Part shown: in pieces, positions 34,361 through 45,311 of the stretch
How positions within the stretch are numbered: the stretch's first letter is position 1
Layout of the letters: each line of letters opens with the position of its first letter
Assembly (NCBI GenBank): GCA_032821775.1
Contig: JAVLRN010000003.1
Coordinates: forward strand, 620,001 to 684,000
DNA length: 64,000 nt
Source of the DNA: Sanguinoderma infundibulare
Taxonomy: Eukaryota; Basidiomycota; Agaricomycetes; Polyporales; Polyporaceae
Reading direction: 5' to 3'
Position numbers and translations under genes: made by a program
Notes under the pieces: generated by a model
What the model was told of the DNA's origin: nothing
Databases searched by the model: none
Seen by the model: only the letters and a program-made list of their open reading frames with translations

Positions 34361-36035
34361 TTAACTGGCGCCGTTCGCATGGCAGCCTCTGAGAGAGAGA
34401 GAGGCAAACGATGAGAAGCGCATTTCGGTTTCCCTGCTCGCAAGCAGGTACTCGTCCCGAGGACCACGGAGAGGTATGCGCCAGGACCAGAGTCCCTCCC
34501 TCGGGATACGTACCTGTGTCTTGCGGACAGACGTCGCCAGGCAAACCCAGGAAAGACGAACAAGGCGGCCGTCCCTGTTCGCCTCCCCCGGAATCGCCCG
34601 AAACTTGCAGAGCCCAACCCTGAAAAAGCAAAAACGTTCAGCGAGCGCAAGTCCTACTAGACAGAGTGAGACAGAATGCGACCAGCGCATGATACCGCGT
34701 GCGTGTCCGTCTTCGCGCCCGAGTCCGTCTTCGTGTCCAGCGTCCGTAATCGCGCCTTGTCCATAATCGCGCCATGTCCGTATCCGTATCCGCGTCCGAG
34801 TCCGAGTCGAAGTCCGCGTCCGAGTCGAAGTCCGTAATCGCGCCATGTCCGTATTCCGGTCGCTATCCGAGTCCGCGTCGCCCGTGTCCGAGTCGAAGTC
34901 GAAGTCCGCGTCCGAGTCGAAGTCCGTATCCACGTCCATGTCCGTCCGTATCCCTGTGAGGCGAACATGAACGATGAGCTGACCAGAAACGATAGAATAA
35001 CGGCAAGGAACATACCGCCGAGGTCGTGCAACTCAGCCCACCGTGTATCCCCGCCGCCGGTGGCACTCCATCCGCTCCAGTCCCGTCTCAGGCCGATTCG
35101 CTCGAATTTCCTGCTCAAACTCGTCCAGTCAGCATCGGTGTGCACGGTAATCAACGTCAAAGACAACTTGCCCACTCGATGACTTCTGCCGCCCAACGCA
35201 CGGTCTTCATCCCCCGTGCCTTCCTCTGAGCGCGACGCTTGGCCTCTGCGAGTGCGATTTCGATGGGAAACATGGGCTCCCCGTCCGGGCCGAGGTAGCC
35301 ATCCTCGGCCTGGACGCGGCCCACCAGCTCGTCGTGCCGCAGGTGAGAGCGCTTCCGCGGCGGTCGCATAGCAGACTTGAGCGGCGCCGCTTTCTGCTTC
35401 CCGAGACTCTTTGCCGACCGTGCTCGTACGCACTCGATCGTGACAGGGACAATGATGGGGACCGCATCCTGGTCAAGGTTGCCATCCTTAGCCAGATGCG
35501 GGACGTCGGCGGAGAGGTGACCGCGCAGGCGGCGCGCGAGGTCGTCGGTGGTCTCGAGGCCGGAGAGTACGCGGTGCGACTCCGCCACGTGGGTGCTGAG
35601 GACGGGAGGAAGGGCGGACGAGGAAGAGTCGACGCCTATAAGGGTCGCAGTCGTCGATGCGCGGGCGAGGGTCGGGCGGGACGGAGCCGCGGTGAGGAGA
35701 GAGGGGGAGGGAGCTGCGCTGAGGGGAGGGGAAGAGGATGCCGTAGCGGAGGGAGAGGGAGATGAGGCGTCCTCGAGGTCGACCTTGGAGTCGCTGACGA
35801 CGATGAACTGCGCAGATCCTCCCTCGAAGACTTGGAAATGTCACAGCAAAGTTGACGGGTCAGTTGGAAAACGGTAACGGGACCGCGAAAAACACTCACA
35901 CGTTGCCAGCAGGTTCTTCGCCATGGTCTCCAGAGTCTGAGCGTTGTACACAACGTCCTTGCCGTTCACCTTCCCACCGGGGAACAGGGGGGACGAGCTG
36001 GAGAGGACACCGATGTTCTTCACGATGTAGGTCAT
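34361..36035 (-). CDS. novel protein A, copy 3
   Basis: The ATG at 36035 begins MTYIVKNIGVLSSSSPLFPG. Exon 2, the tandem donors, the RFERIGLRR exon and the acceptor before the minisatellite are conserved; no early stop seen. In the spliced Asp frame (DTDFDSDADFDFDSDTGDAD) translation runs through the array at 34690-34960 and on into the A-B spacer, stopping only at 34361. The predicted tail is therefore longer than in other copies. The alternative short form ends at 35033. Where the real C-terminus lies is uncertain. Confidence 0.55.
34690..34960 (-). repeat. hexanucleotide minisatellite in gene A copy 3
   Basis: GGACTC-type array very similar in its first half to copy 1 and different in its second half. 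Open in most frames; Asp/Ser, Thr/Arg and Leu/Gly readings are all visible. Confidence 0.85.
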
Positions 36036-36455
36036 GACGATGAAGAATAGAGATTTTCTGCACAGCAGTAGGGATTAGAATGCGTGGAGTGGGCGTGTCT
36101 AGCACGTCGTAGTATGAGGAGAGGGAAGTGGGGGCCGCGTAGGCTCTTCCTGGAACGATATGCATCGTTGAGATTTGGACTGGGCTGGGGCTGACGACCG
36201 GAGACCGGGCCCGGCCCCTTTGAAGGTGAGTTCACGTTATGGTCAAGACCAAATAATTTCTTCGTTGCATTTCGCCAAGGCCCCTGTGAACGTGATTAGA
36301 AGACTTTCGTCCCGTGGGGTTGCGATCGGCATCTGTTAACACGTAAGTAGTTTGCATCTGGACATGCGATCCTGTATTCTTTGCCATGTTAATATTTCTT
36401 CTTGAGCGATAGGAGGCTCAGTGCCCCGCCCGATGGATTACGCGGAGCAGCAGAG

Positions 36456-37316
36456 TTAGGCAGTCACCGACGGCTGGTTGAATTCGCATCGAGACAGTTC
36501 GGACACTGGCTGGGGAAACGAACCAGGGAAGCCAAGAACGTCCCAGAGGATAGGCCAGCTGTAGAAGATGTGGTACACATTGAATGCGGGGTTGACAGGC
36601 AGCGCGGCGTTAAAGGTCATGTTCCAGACATCGCATCCGGGGCCGGTGTCGACGCTCTTGCCAGGGAGCGGGAGAAGGCCTTTGGGCGGGTTGGTGACGT
36701 GCTTCTTCACGTAGCCGGTGTAGTGGCAGCGGTTGGCGACGAAGTCGAGGGGTGCAAGGAACGTCTCGCTGCAAAACGGGGACGTCAGGTAGGAAAGAAG
36801 GGTGCCACCGTGAAATGGCATACTTGAATGAGAAGACGCTCTCGTATTTGTGCACGAAATCCGCTACTGGATTTGACCCTGGACGACGTCCCACCCAAGT
36901 ACCGCTGCACAAGATTGGGTCAATACAAGAATTATACCAGAGGTAAGGCAGCCCACGGTCGGAAAGCCAGAAACCGTTCAGGGTGAGATTCGATTCCTTG
37001 AGATGCACGTAGATGTAGTTCGAGGAATTGTCGTTCCATCCACATAGAACTCTGTGAAGATGGGTCGCGCGACGTGAGCAGTGCTTAGTGAGAAGCGAAT
37101 ATTACGGCAGGCGAGAGGAGGCGTACCGGATGCACGGGGGCCGGCGAAGGTGATGTTCTTCACTCCGCAAACGGCGGAGTGGAACATGGTCGCGCGGATG
37201 CGGGTTACAGCCTCGGCTAGTATCACGCGCCGTTCGGCCTTGGACATCATGCGCGCGTCCGCAGATGTCATGGCTGAAAGGCTCGCGACGAGGGGGAGGT
37301 AGATTTTGCAAAACAT
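36456..37316 (-). pseudogene. S10 carboxypeptidase pseudogene with internal deletion
   Basis: A second S10 subfamily, distinct from the three longer copies. N-terminus MFCKIYLPLVASLSAMTSADA then CGVKNITFAGPRASG and EFYVDGTTIP, as in fungal carboxypeptidases with a long propeptide-like start. It then jumps to YIYVHLKESNLTLNGFWLSD, DFVHKYESVFSF, FVANRCHYTGYVKKHV, GCDVWNMTFNAALPVNPAF and WPILWDVLGFPGSF, which lie far downstream in intact homologs. The region with the oxyanion-hole GGPGCSS and the nucleophile GESYAG is absent, and there is no Asp/His C-terminal part. Catalytically dead. Confidence 0.75.
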
Positions 37317-38159
37317 CTCAGTTGTCGTTGTGCGGGGACTGGACATCAGTCGGTGTGCGTAGCAAAGAGCCTATGGGAGGCCTCTGCGTTTATGTATCTG
37401 AAATCAGACAGCAAATCAGGGACCGGAGGCGTATGAGCGATACGCAAGCAGTGATGCACGAGGACAGCCTAGATCACGCCGAGGGGGTATGTTGTAACCT
37501 GAGTGCTCGGTGGGAGCAACGCAAGCAGGGAGCCGTGCGGAGAGCATGCGAGAGAAGATATTCATTTCCATAGACAACAAGTGTAGAACAAGACAGTAAG
37601 ATCGGTCAATGCGCCTGCCAGCGCACTGGGTCATTCAACGAAGCACTGCGTTACAGTCCCCGCCTGCCCTGAAGCAGAGCACGTGACACACTTGACTGGA
37701 GATCCCAGAGTGCGTATACTAGTAGTAACATACAGCGAAGACGAGTCCTCCGGCCTTCATCCACTGTGCATAAGGTCCCTATGCACCCCCTTTTTGGATC
37801 CTGACTATGTGAGCGTGGTTTTCTGCCACCAACAAAGACTGATGTACATGACAGGATTGCGCGAGGCGCGAGGGCTTGTTCTGGATGTCGTGCTCCATTG
37901 CTTCCGGATCTGTACGCATAGCCGACGTGCGGTTCGAGAAGGGGAAAAGCCCTTGTCCAAGGATGGGTGCGGAATACACCTGCAAGGGCGCTTTTGTGTA
38001 ATTGTATATTGCGAGTGGGTTACCAATCGCGACACTTGAAGCTACTCACACCTTCATGAGACGCGTGTTACAGTGACGAGACGCGGGTATATCTATTCTG
38101 TTGTATAATTTCGTTGGCCCGATCGCACGTTTGACAGCGTAACAGCAGGCATGCAGGGT
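37317..38159. other. no gene seen
   Basis: ORFs on both strands lack recognisable domains. An open minus-strand stretch around 37779-37985 (ILGQGLFPFSNRTSAM) matches nothing I know. The A/B-module tail of copy 4 starts near 38160. Confidence 0.4.
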
Positions 38160-38470
38160 CGTGTGCTCTGCACTGCGTTGCTCTACGTCCGTTCAGAACT
38201 AACTACGGTCACAGGATACAATACATGCCAAGAACAAGTTCGAGCACATACACTACCTAAGGTCCGTGAAAATAGATCACCAAATCGCATCAGTAACGGT
38301 CCAAATTCTCCAGTTCCGAGGCTACATCGGCTCCGCAGGTAGTAGGTCGCCATCCGACTACCTTCATCATCGCCGACTACTAACTACAACTACAGGCTAC
38401 GGACGACTACATGATAAGGACAACGAAGCGAGAGCGCATATATACTAAGGTCCGGTCCTAGTTCGCGAAG
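38160..38470. repeat. A/B-module tail, copy 4
   Basis: Contains GCTACATCGGCTCCGCAGGT and GTAGGTCGCCATCCGACTAC, which match the decayed duplicate of the last B exon in copies 1, 3 and 5. Only part of the tail is present and its outer edge is not sharp. Confidence 0.55.
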
Positions 38471-39335
38471 CTAGATCAACACTACAGTCCAACCCAAGCC
38501 GAGCAGTCCATCCACCAGTCGTCCAAATCCTCCCCTTCCGAAGACAGCTTGGTTCAGCAAGTAGCAGGTCGCCATCCCACTACCCGCATCGTCAAGTGCC
38601 AACGCTCCTCCACTATCTACAGCTCCCTTTTCGATGCAGGACGGAGTAGACGGAGGAAGCGAGACCAACGGCCCCGAGAGCCTCTCGTTCGCGCAACCTG
38701 ACGATGATTGTGAGTTCACAGACGTCCTTGAATATCGCGGAAGAAGGGCTGACCTTGCGTCGACGCCTGCGGGTGTCTTTCCAGAAGACGGAACCGGTCG
38801 CGTCGGCCATGTCGATGACCACGAAGCCGTCGAGCATGTAGTCGATGTCTGAGTCGGAGGCGATCGAGTAGGTGTCGGGCCAGAGGAGGTCGAGATCATC
38901 GTCGGTCGGGGCGCCCGTCGTCGAGATGGGCCGCTCGCCGGTGGTCCTTGTCACGTCTCGAGGACGGTCGAGGTCAGGCTGGAAGTGATTGGGGTAGCCA
39001 GCCCCACGCACATCCAACCCAAACCCGGTTGTCCTCTCGACGCTAGCGTCGTTTCCTGAAAGAAGACGGTTCCTCTGAAGTACGGACGCATACGCTCTGT
39101 TCTCGGGGAGCTTACCGGTCCGCTGGAGCTTCTCCCAGGCGCGAATCTCCTCCCACATCCGGGCACTCATCGGCCGCTTGACAAACGTGCTGGACCTGGA
39201 ACCGGAGTCGGGATCGACGGCGCCAACCTTGAGCTTGAAGAAGGGGGTGCCGAAGGGCGTGCGGGCCCAGGCGCCGGGGCGGAGGACGGGGGAGGTGATG
39301 GGGTCGCGGAGGATGGGGGAGGTGGGGCAAGACAT
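38471..39335 (-). CDS. novel protein B, copy 4
   Basis: The ATG at 39335 begins MSCPTSPILRDPITSPVLRP. The body is close to copy 1 (MSARMWEEIRAWEKLQR; DSDIDYMLDGFVVIDMADAT) with a small deletion near 39040. The last-intron donor CAG|GTTGCG is kept, but the acceptor that is CTGCAG in copies 1 and 5 is CTGCAT here. Normal splicing to the last exon (GLLGLGWTVVLI, stop 38471) should fail. Read-through would stop at 38613. Possibly a functional difference between copies or the first step of decay. Confidence 0.55.
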
Positions 39336-39954
39336 TGTGATGATGAAGATGGTGGAGGGTACTGCGCAGCAGCGATGAGTATGCGTATGAAAGGGGTTCT
39401 GACTAGCAGATGGTAGTAGGAGTGCAAGGTAGGTGGGGTGCCAGCCGCCAACTCGCGACTGGCTTGTCGTCGACAGCACCCAGACTCGATCTGTACGGTC
39501 TATGAGTATCCTCCCCTGTCAGCCGCTTGTCCCCTGAAAGCCGGCAACTTTGGGCAATGAGCACCATGTCCGCCGGCCATGTTGCGCATCCTACGCGTAC
39601 TACTGTACAATTGCATTAACTGGCGCCGTTCGCATGACATGACGGCCTCTGAGAGAGAGAGGGGGGCAAACGATGAAAAGCGCATTTCGGTTTCCCTGCT
39701 CGCAAGCAGGTACTCGTCCCGAGGACCACGGAGAGGTATGCGCCAAGACCGGAGTCCCTCCCTCGGGATACGTACCTGTGTCTTGAGGACCGACGTCGCC
39801 AGGCAAACCCAGGAAAGACGAACAAGGCGGCCGTCCCTGTTCGCCTCCCCCGGAATCGCCCGAAACTTGCAGAGCCCAACCCTGAAAAAGCAAAATGTTC
39901 AGCGAGGGCGAGTCCTACTAGCAGAGTCAGACAGAATGCGACCAGCGCATGATA

Positions 39955-40172
39955 CCGCGTCCGTCTCCCTCTCCGTCTTCGCGCCCGAGTCCAGCGACCG
40001 TCTTCCCGTCCGTCTTCGTGTCCAGCGTCCGTAATCGTGCCTTGTCCGTAATCGCGCCATGTCCGTATTCGAGTCCGCGTCCATGCCCGAGTCCGAGTCC
40101 GAGTCCGAGTCGAAGTCCGCGTCCGAGTCGAAGTCCATATCCACGTCCATGTCCGTCCGTTTCCCTGTGAGG
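39955..40172 (-). repeat. hexanucleotide minisatellite in gene A copy 4
   Basis: Shortest of the five arrays; the Asp/Ser frame gives MDFDSDADFDSDSDSDSGMD. It directly follows the junction of an exon deletion in this copy. Confidence 0.8.
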
Positions 40173-40255
40173 CGAACATAAACGATGTGCACGATAATCG
40201 AATCAAGGTAGCGCTTGCCTTCTCGATGACGTCGGCCGCCCAACTCAAACGGTCT

Positions 40256-40927
40256 TCATACGCTGCGCCTTCCTCTGCGCGCGCCGCCGGAGGGAGCCAC
40301 CCTCGGTCGGGGCACGGCCAGCAGCCTATCGCTCTGGCGGTCCGAGCGCCGCCGCCGCACGGTCGTCTTCACCGCCTTTCTCTTCCCGCCACTCATCACC
40401 GGCGTTGCGGGCACGATTACGATGGTGGGGATGGGGACGGGGTCGAAGTTGCCAACTTCGGCCGGAGGCGGGGGCATGAGGTGTCCCCGGAGGCGGCTCA
40501 CGAGTTCCTCGCTGCGGACGCCGGAGGACATCCGCCGTGACTCTGCTACACGAGTGCAGAGGACGGGAGGAGGAGCCGAGGAGATGGAGTCGAGGCCGAT
40601 GATGGTAGCAGTAGTCGATGCGCGGGTGAAGGTCGGGCGGGAAGGAGGCACGGCGAGGAGAGACGGAGAGGAGGGGGAGTCGAGGGAGTCGATCTTGGAG
40701 TCGGAGACGACGATGGCGTTCGGAGAGGGAGACCCGAAGACTAGGAAACATGGCATGGATTGAGCGTCGACGGGAAGATGGAGGGAAAAATACGTACGCG
40801 TTGCAAAGAGACTGCTCGCCATCTTCTGCAGGGTAAGAGCGTCGTCCCCCTCGTTGCTGACACCCACGCCGAGCCACAGCGGGGAGGAGCCTGAGAGGAC
40901 ACCAACGTTCTTGACGTGGAGAAACAT
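40256..40927 (-). CDS. divergent paralog of protein A, copy 4 (probably defective 3' end)
   Basis: The ATG at 40927 begins MFLHVKNVGVLSGSSPLWLG. Exon 2 has PNAIVVSDSKIDSLDSPSSP, RPTFTRASTTATIIG and LVSRLRGHL, clearly related to A but far more diverged than the other four. At the end of exon 2 the frame to MKTV is broken by a small indel followed by TGA, so the annotated ORF ends RRSV at 40256. The RFERIGLRR exon is missing: sequence jumps from the second intron into the third intron just before the minisatellite. The upstream box CCTGCTGTGCAG is preserved. Either an old diverged paralog or a pseudogene. Confidence 0.5.
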   Translation of the reverse strand: MFLHVKNVGVLSGSSPLWLGVGVSNEGDDALTLQKMASSLFATRTYFSLHLPVDAQSMPCFLVFGSPSPNAIVVSDSKIDSLDSPSSPSLLAVPPSRPTFTRASTTATIIGLDSISSAPPPVLCTRVAESRRMSSGVRSEELVSRLRGHLMPPPPAEVGNFDPVPIPTIVIVPATPVMSGGKRKAVKTTVRRRRSDRQSDRLLAVPRPRVAPSGGARRGRRSV

Positions 40928-41484
40928 GATGATATAGAGTAGAATTGGCCTGCACAGCAGGAAAAAGTAGAATGTGTGGAGGAGATGTGTCTAGCACGTC
41001 GTGGGATGAGCAGAGGAGAGTGGGGGCCGAGCAAGCTCTTCCTGGAACTATTTGCGATCGATTGTCGAGATGGAGACTGAGGCTGACGACAGGCCTCAGT
41101 CTGAATCTTAACCATGGATTGCATTCGAGAGGAAGATGGTAATGTAGGCGCTTATGTCAGTCAGCCCGAGGAAGTCCAGACTCCGTAGCGCAGCGGTAAG
41201 ACGTCGTGTCACCGGAACCGGCTTCCCAGACGGTTGAGCATAAGCAACGACGGTTATGGATTCGTTTCCATCCCGAATCCCGCTTCGAAGTGACATGACG
41301 AATACTAACTTGCGAACTGAACGTGTCCGAGCCTGAACTTGAACACGTTCGAGAGGTACATATGGCATGTAACGTTTGACGGCGGCGGCCTGCGATGCAT
41401 TCGAATCATACTAACACACAATCTAGTCGTTTCACACGTACAGCAGTTGACAAAGCTCAAAGCGACTTCCATGCATGCGCAGCC

Positions 41485-43262
41485 CTAAGTTGAGGACAAA
41501 GGCGAGTTGCTCATGATCTGAGAAAAGAACTGCAGCGCCACCTCGCCAGTAGAGAGCGAGCGCCAGGAGTACGCAGGAACCTCGTGGCCGCTATACAAGA
41601 AGATGCCATCAGCTCTCCACGGAGTGTTTGACAGAACGCAAAACCGAACACTCACGCTCCGAAGATGCGAGCATAAGAGAATGTTCCGGCATTCTTATAC
41701 AGGCCCGCAGAGACGCCCTTGACCGTGTAGTTCGCGAACTGCTTCCCGGCGTACTCGGCGCTGAATTGTGTCCGGAGCGCGTTGACCATCGCCTCCACGC
41801 CCTTGAAGTTGACGATGAAGTCCGCGTCGCCGTCGTAGATGAGCGTGCGAACGCCGGCGTTGATGACTGTCTCCAGGGCCGGGCGCGAGTTGTGCATCCA
41901 GTCGCCCGTCGATGCGAAGTTGTCGTATACCTCGTAGCTCGTCTTCTGCCATGTCGACTCGGCGTAGATTTTGCTCGTTACCGCGCTGCTGGAGAGGTAC
42001 TTGTCCAGCTCGGGGGGGTACGGGTCCGGGTTCTGCGTGGGCACGTAGTAGACGTCCCAGTCGCCGGCGAGGGGCGAGAGGACGTAGGTGTTGCAGAAGT
42101 TCTGGGCGCCACGGCATGTCGACTGGACGCCAGTTTGGTAGCACTGGGTGATCTGGTCCCTGCAGCCGCGAGATTCGGTCCAGGACCTGTTGGCTTTGTT
42201 AATGGTGGACGCGGAGACGGTGCCAGTGGAGTGGTAGGGATTCAAAGCCGCATAGCTGATGTAGCCAGGGTATTGCGTCAGAGGGTCCTGCATGACTCGA
42301 GTGAGGAATGTTTGCTAACGATACAGAGACAACAGGCGCACCGTGAGACCGTTGCCGATCCCGAGGACCTTGAGGTTGATCGCAGTGCCGGAAACGGCGC
42401 CGTTCGCGATGCCCGCGTTCTGTTGGAGAAGGTACCTGAAGAGCGCAAGTGTGAAGTACTCCGGTACACCCCAGATCAGACATGGACTTACGAAGCGAAC
42501 GTAGGACCGTAGTGGCCGCCATACGACTCGGTCCAGATGGAAAACACGTTCTTCTGGTATGTGGAGAACCGGTGGTCGGCGAAAAAGATCTGGAGGAAGT
42601 TCCAGAAGTCCGACGCGGCCTGTTGGGAGGTACCGACGCGGAGTGGACCGTGCGAGAAGCCGACACCGACAGGTTGGTCGATGTAGAGCCTGTTGTGAAG
42701 ATTTGTGAGTAATTGTGTGCTATACACAACGATGGAACCGGACTCAACATGTTGGAGACCTCGTTCCAAGAATTGGGGTTGTGAGACACGCTTCTGCCGT
42801 CGTTGTTGATCCTGCAGGGACCGTTCTCCTGGAAGAGACCGATCATACTGGAGCTACCAGGCTGCGGTCCATCCGATCGCGATGAGCAACCACAATCAGA
42901 CCGAAGCTGAGAACTGCACTTACACCACCGTTGAGCCAGACGGAAACGGGTGCAGTGTTTGGGTTCTTGCGAGCGGCGAAAAACCAGAAGAAGATGCTTC
43001 CACCCGAGGTGAGGTCGCCATAGCCTGAGGCTTGGTAAACGCCTGGAGTAGTCTCGCAGATGCCGCTGTTCTCCGTGAGGCGAAGCTTTCCGGGAGTGGT
43101 GGCAGCATGCTTGAGGTCGGGTAGCTTGATCAAGCTCTCCATTGCAGACTGGTCGAGGATGGGGCCCACAACACCATCGACGACAGGGATCTGGCCACCA
43201 AGAACAGCGGGCACAGGGAGGAGAGTCATCAGCGAAGTAAGCGCGGAGAGCCTGGGGAACAT
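41485..43262 (-). CDS. secreted serine carboxypeptidase (S10) copy 2
   Basis: Intact S10 peptidase removing C-terminal residues from peptides outside the cell. Signal peptide [22 protein letters not shown] (ATG 43262). [35 protein letters not shown] across intron 1; [12 protein letters not shown]; catalytic Ser in [24 protein letters not shown]; catalytic Asp in [12 protein letters not shown]; catalytic His in [11 protein letters not shown]; end at 41485. Exon-intron layout is the same as in copies 1 and 3, including a GTTGAG donor in the NM|LYIDQ codon region. The glutamine codon mutated to a stop in copy 1 is AGA here. In its middle part ([18 protein letters not shown]) it is closer to copy 1 than copy 3 is. 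Confidence 0.92.
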
Positions 43263-43689
43263 GATCGCTGTTATGGTACTTGTGCACTGTCGAACTGCGG
43301 TATACACTGCCAGGATTATGGCTGATGCTGGAGGAGTAGGGATGCTGTCAGTGCGGCTGGGCAGTGGCTGACGGGGTGACAACGACTTTGTCTTTCATGA
43401 CTGGCTGAATAGGACAAAGTTTCAACACAAGACCCACGCACGCGTGGATGAACACGGCAAGCAAGCGAACAGAACGTCTGGCCGGTGGCGGGTCATCATG
43501 TTGCTCCTTGGCAATAGGTTGTGCGCCGTTTGCAACGGCCAACGCTGAGTGGCAAAACCTGCCTTGGAAGCTGATTGATTTTCATCATCCAGCTAGTAGG
43601 AACATTTACACCGATGCAGAGCCTCCCAAGAGAGCCAGTGAGGTCTGTCACAGAGGCGTCGACAAGGAGGTGAACACCGAGGGCTTGGT

Positions 43690-43920
43690 CCGAGTCGCCG
43701 TGAACCTCGAAGCTGGGGCACGCCCGGCGTTGAGGACTTCCGACAACTGCAACTGTTCTTCAGCGAGTTTGGAGCCGTCCTACGTCGCCATTTCGGCCAT
43801 GAGCTCAGAAGGAGGAGGCTCGTACATGTTCAGGATGAGCATCGAGGTCAACGACTCGGGCACGACAGCAGCAAGCGCGCTTCGGGCGCCAAACCCATGT
43901 TTGTCCTTGTTTGCACGTGC
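43690..43920 (-). pseudogene. decayed promoter and 5' end of RNA14 (right arm)
   Basis: Minus-strand sequence aligns with the RNA14 promoter and start: TTGACCTCGA...TGAACATGTACGAGC...CTCATGGCCGA against TTGACCTCGA...TGAACATGTCCGAAC...CAATGGCCGA. The start codon is at 43827. The reading MYEPPPSELMAEMAT hits a stop at 43780, where RNA14 continues. Alignment continues through GCTGAAGAACAGTTGCAGTT and fades near 43690. Confidence 0.8.
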
Positions 43921-43950
43921 CCCATCGCGTCGCGCGTCGCGCCGGGTCGC

Positions 43951-43958
43951 GATGCTTC
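43951..43958. repeat. left 8-bp target-site duplication of the hAT element
   Basis: GATGCTTC immediately precedes the terminal TAGGGCTCGGCATC; the identical octamer follows the other end at 45268-45275. Confidence 0.85.
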
Positions 43959-45267
43959 TAGGGCTCGGCATCTCACGTTTAACGGGACGCCCGTTTTTTT
44001 GACGGCGCGAAAACGGGAACACCCGTCTAGATAAACGGGCGTTTTGTCCGCATTCGGAAGACGGAACGCCCCGTTCCGTTCAGCAGACGAAAAACGGGGC
44101 GTTCGAACGCGTTTTCCGACCTGTTTGGAAAATACCGACGAAATAGCTGGGAGGAGGGTGTGCTGAGGACGCGCTTAATTCGCGCGGTACCATACAAAGT
44201 ATACTTGTGTTCCGAACACCGCTATTAATGATTATCTACTCCTCCAGAGCATCAAGCCGCATGCGAAGGTCGCGACGCGCAAGCAAGAGCTGCATGAGGG
44301 CACGGATGGTATCCGGCTTCAGGCTGGCACGCCGGAGTGCAATTGTGTCGTGTGCACCAGAGAAAATGCCCTTGACAGCAACCAACGCTTACAAGAGAGA
44401 CGGGGACTTGAGTGATGAAGAGGACTTACTGCTAGTAGAGGCTTCAGGCATTGAAGATTGAGTGTAGGTGACACTTGCCAGCACATGCAGCGAGTTCGAG
44501 TTCTGCTGAGAGTACATGAAGCAGACTGGGACGTGATCTGGTTGTCCATTGGGGAAGAGATTGGGGATAGGGTGAAGTTGGGGTCGAACAGATAAATAAG
44601 GTTGTCTGTGTGGATGGCGGATGGTTGCTGGCGCGACAGGACATCTGGGAGGGATTCTGTTCCACCCCGCCACCGCCGCGACTCCTCTTAACGATTTCCT
44701 CAGTACCCTCGTCGTAATGGAATGGAACACACTTGAAATGGGTATGCAGACGATACACCTCACCACAGTCTCGCTTGCGCTCTCAATGGGCCGCAGCCAT
44801 AGGTTTTGGGACATACCTCGTTAGCCTCTCCTCCGACCCAACTAAAACCCTTCCTGCCTCCAAGCGCGCCAACAAGTGACCTTTTGAAATGTTTCAGACT
44901 CACGAAATGTGGGGAGGGGCGGGCCCCGCCCTCTCCCCTAGCTACCCGCGATGGACCTCGGACGTTGGGTTGGATGTTTTGCAGCAAGCAGGGTGGCTGA
45001 TGGCAACTTGTGGCATGTCTTCAGCGGTGGCACTCGAGAGAAGTCCAGAGTGGGGAGGCACAGACAATTTGAATAATCATACAGACAGAGTACATATCTG
45101 GACAGAAAAACGGACGTTGAGAACGGGTAGACGGGCGTTCAAAGACGCCTGCCTGATCTGGGAAAACGGCCTTGGAGACGGGGTCGTGGGAACCGTCCAA
45201 ACGGGACGCCCGTCTTTTTAGACGGACGCCAAAACGCCCGTTTTAAACGGAACGATGCCGAGCCCTA
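43959..45267. mobile_element. hAT-family DNA transposon, defective, 1.3 kb
   Basis: Perfect 14-bp terminal inverted repeats TAGGGCTCGGCATC / GATGCCGAGCCCTA bounded by an 8-bp target duplication (GATGCTTC), the hallmarks of hAT elements. Both subterminal regions (43978-44110 and 45105-45250) are packed with inverted and direct copies of AACGGGCG-type motifs, likely transposase-binding sites. Internally only the C-terminal end of a hAT transposase is recognisable (minus strand), so it is non-autonomous now. It sits 45 bp upstream of the axis-like gene's start codon on the right arm and is absent from the matching place on the left arm. Confidence 0.9.
44236..44388 (-). pseudogene. hAT transposase C-terminal remnant
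   Basis: Reads ALVAVKGIFSGAHDTIALRR then ASLKPDTIRALMQLLLARRD to a stop at 44236. The FSGxxDTIxLRRASLxPxTIRxLM pattern is the dimerisation-domain end of fungal hAT transposases. Upstream coding sequence on the same strand is too degraded to follow. Confidence 0.75.
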
Positions 45268-45275
45268 GATGCTTC
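45268..45275. repeat. right 8-bp target-site duplication of the hAT element
   Basis: GATGCTTC directly after the right terminal inverted repeat, identical to 43951-43958. Confidence 0.85.
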
Positions 45276-45311
45276 TTCCTTCCTCCATCGCTTCTCAGCG
45301 CGCCGCCTACG

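Noticed and set aside
43448..44002. 184-residue plus-strand ORF left of the hAT element
   Set aside because: It runs across the decayed RNA14 start (minus strand) and over the hAT terminus, so it cannot be an original gene.
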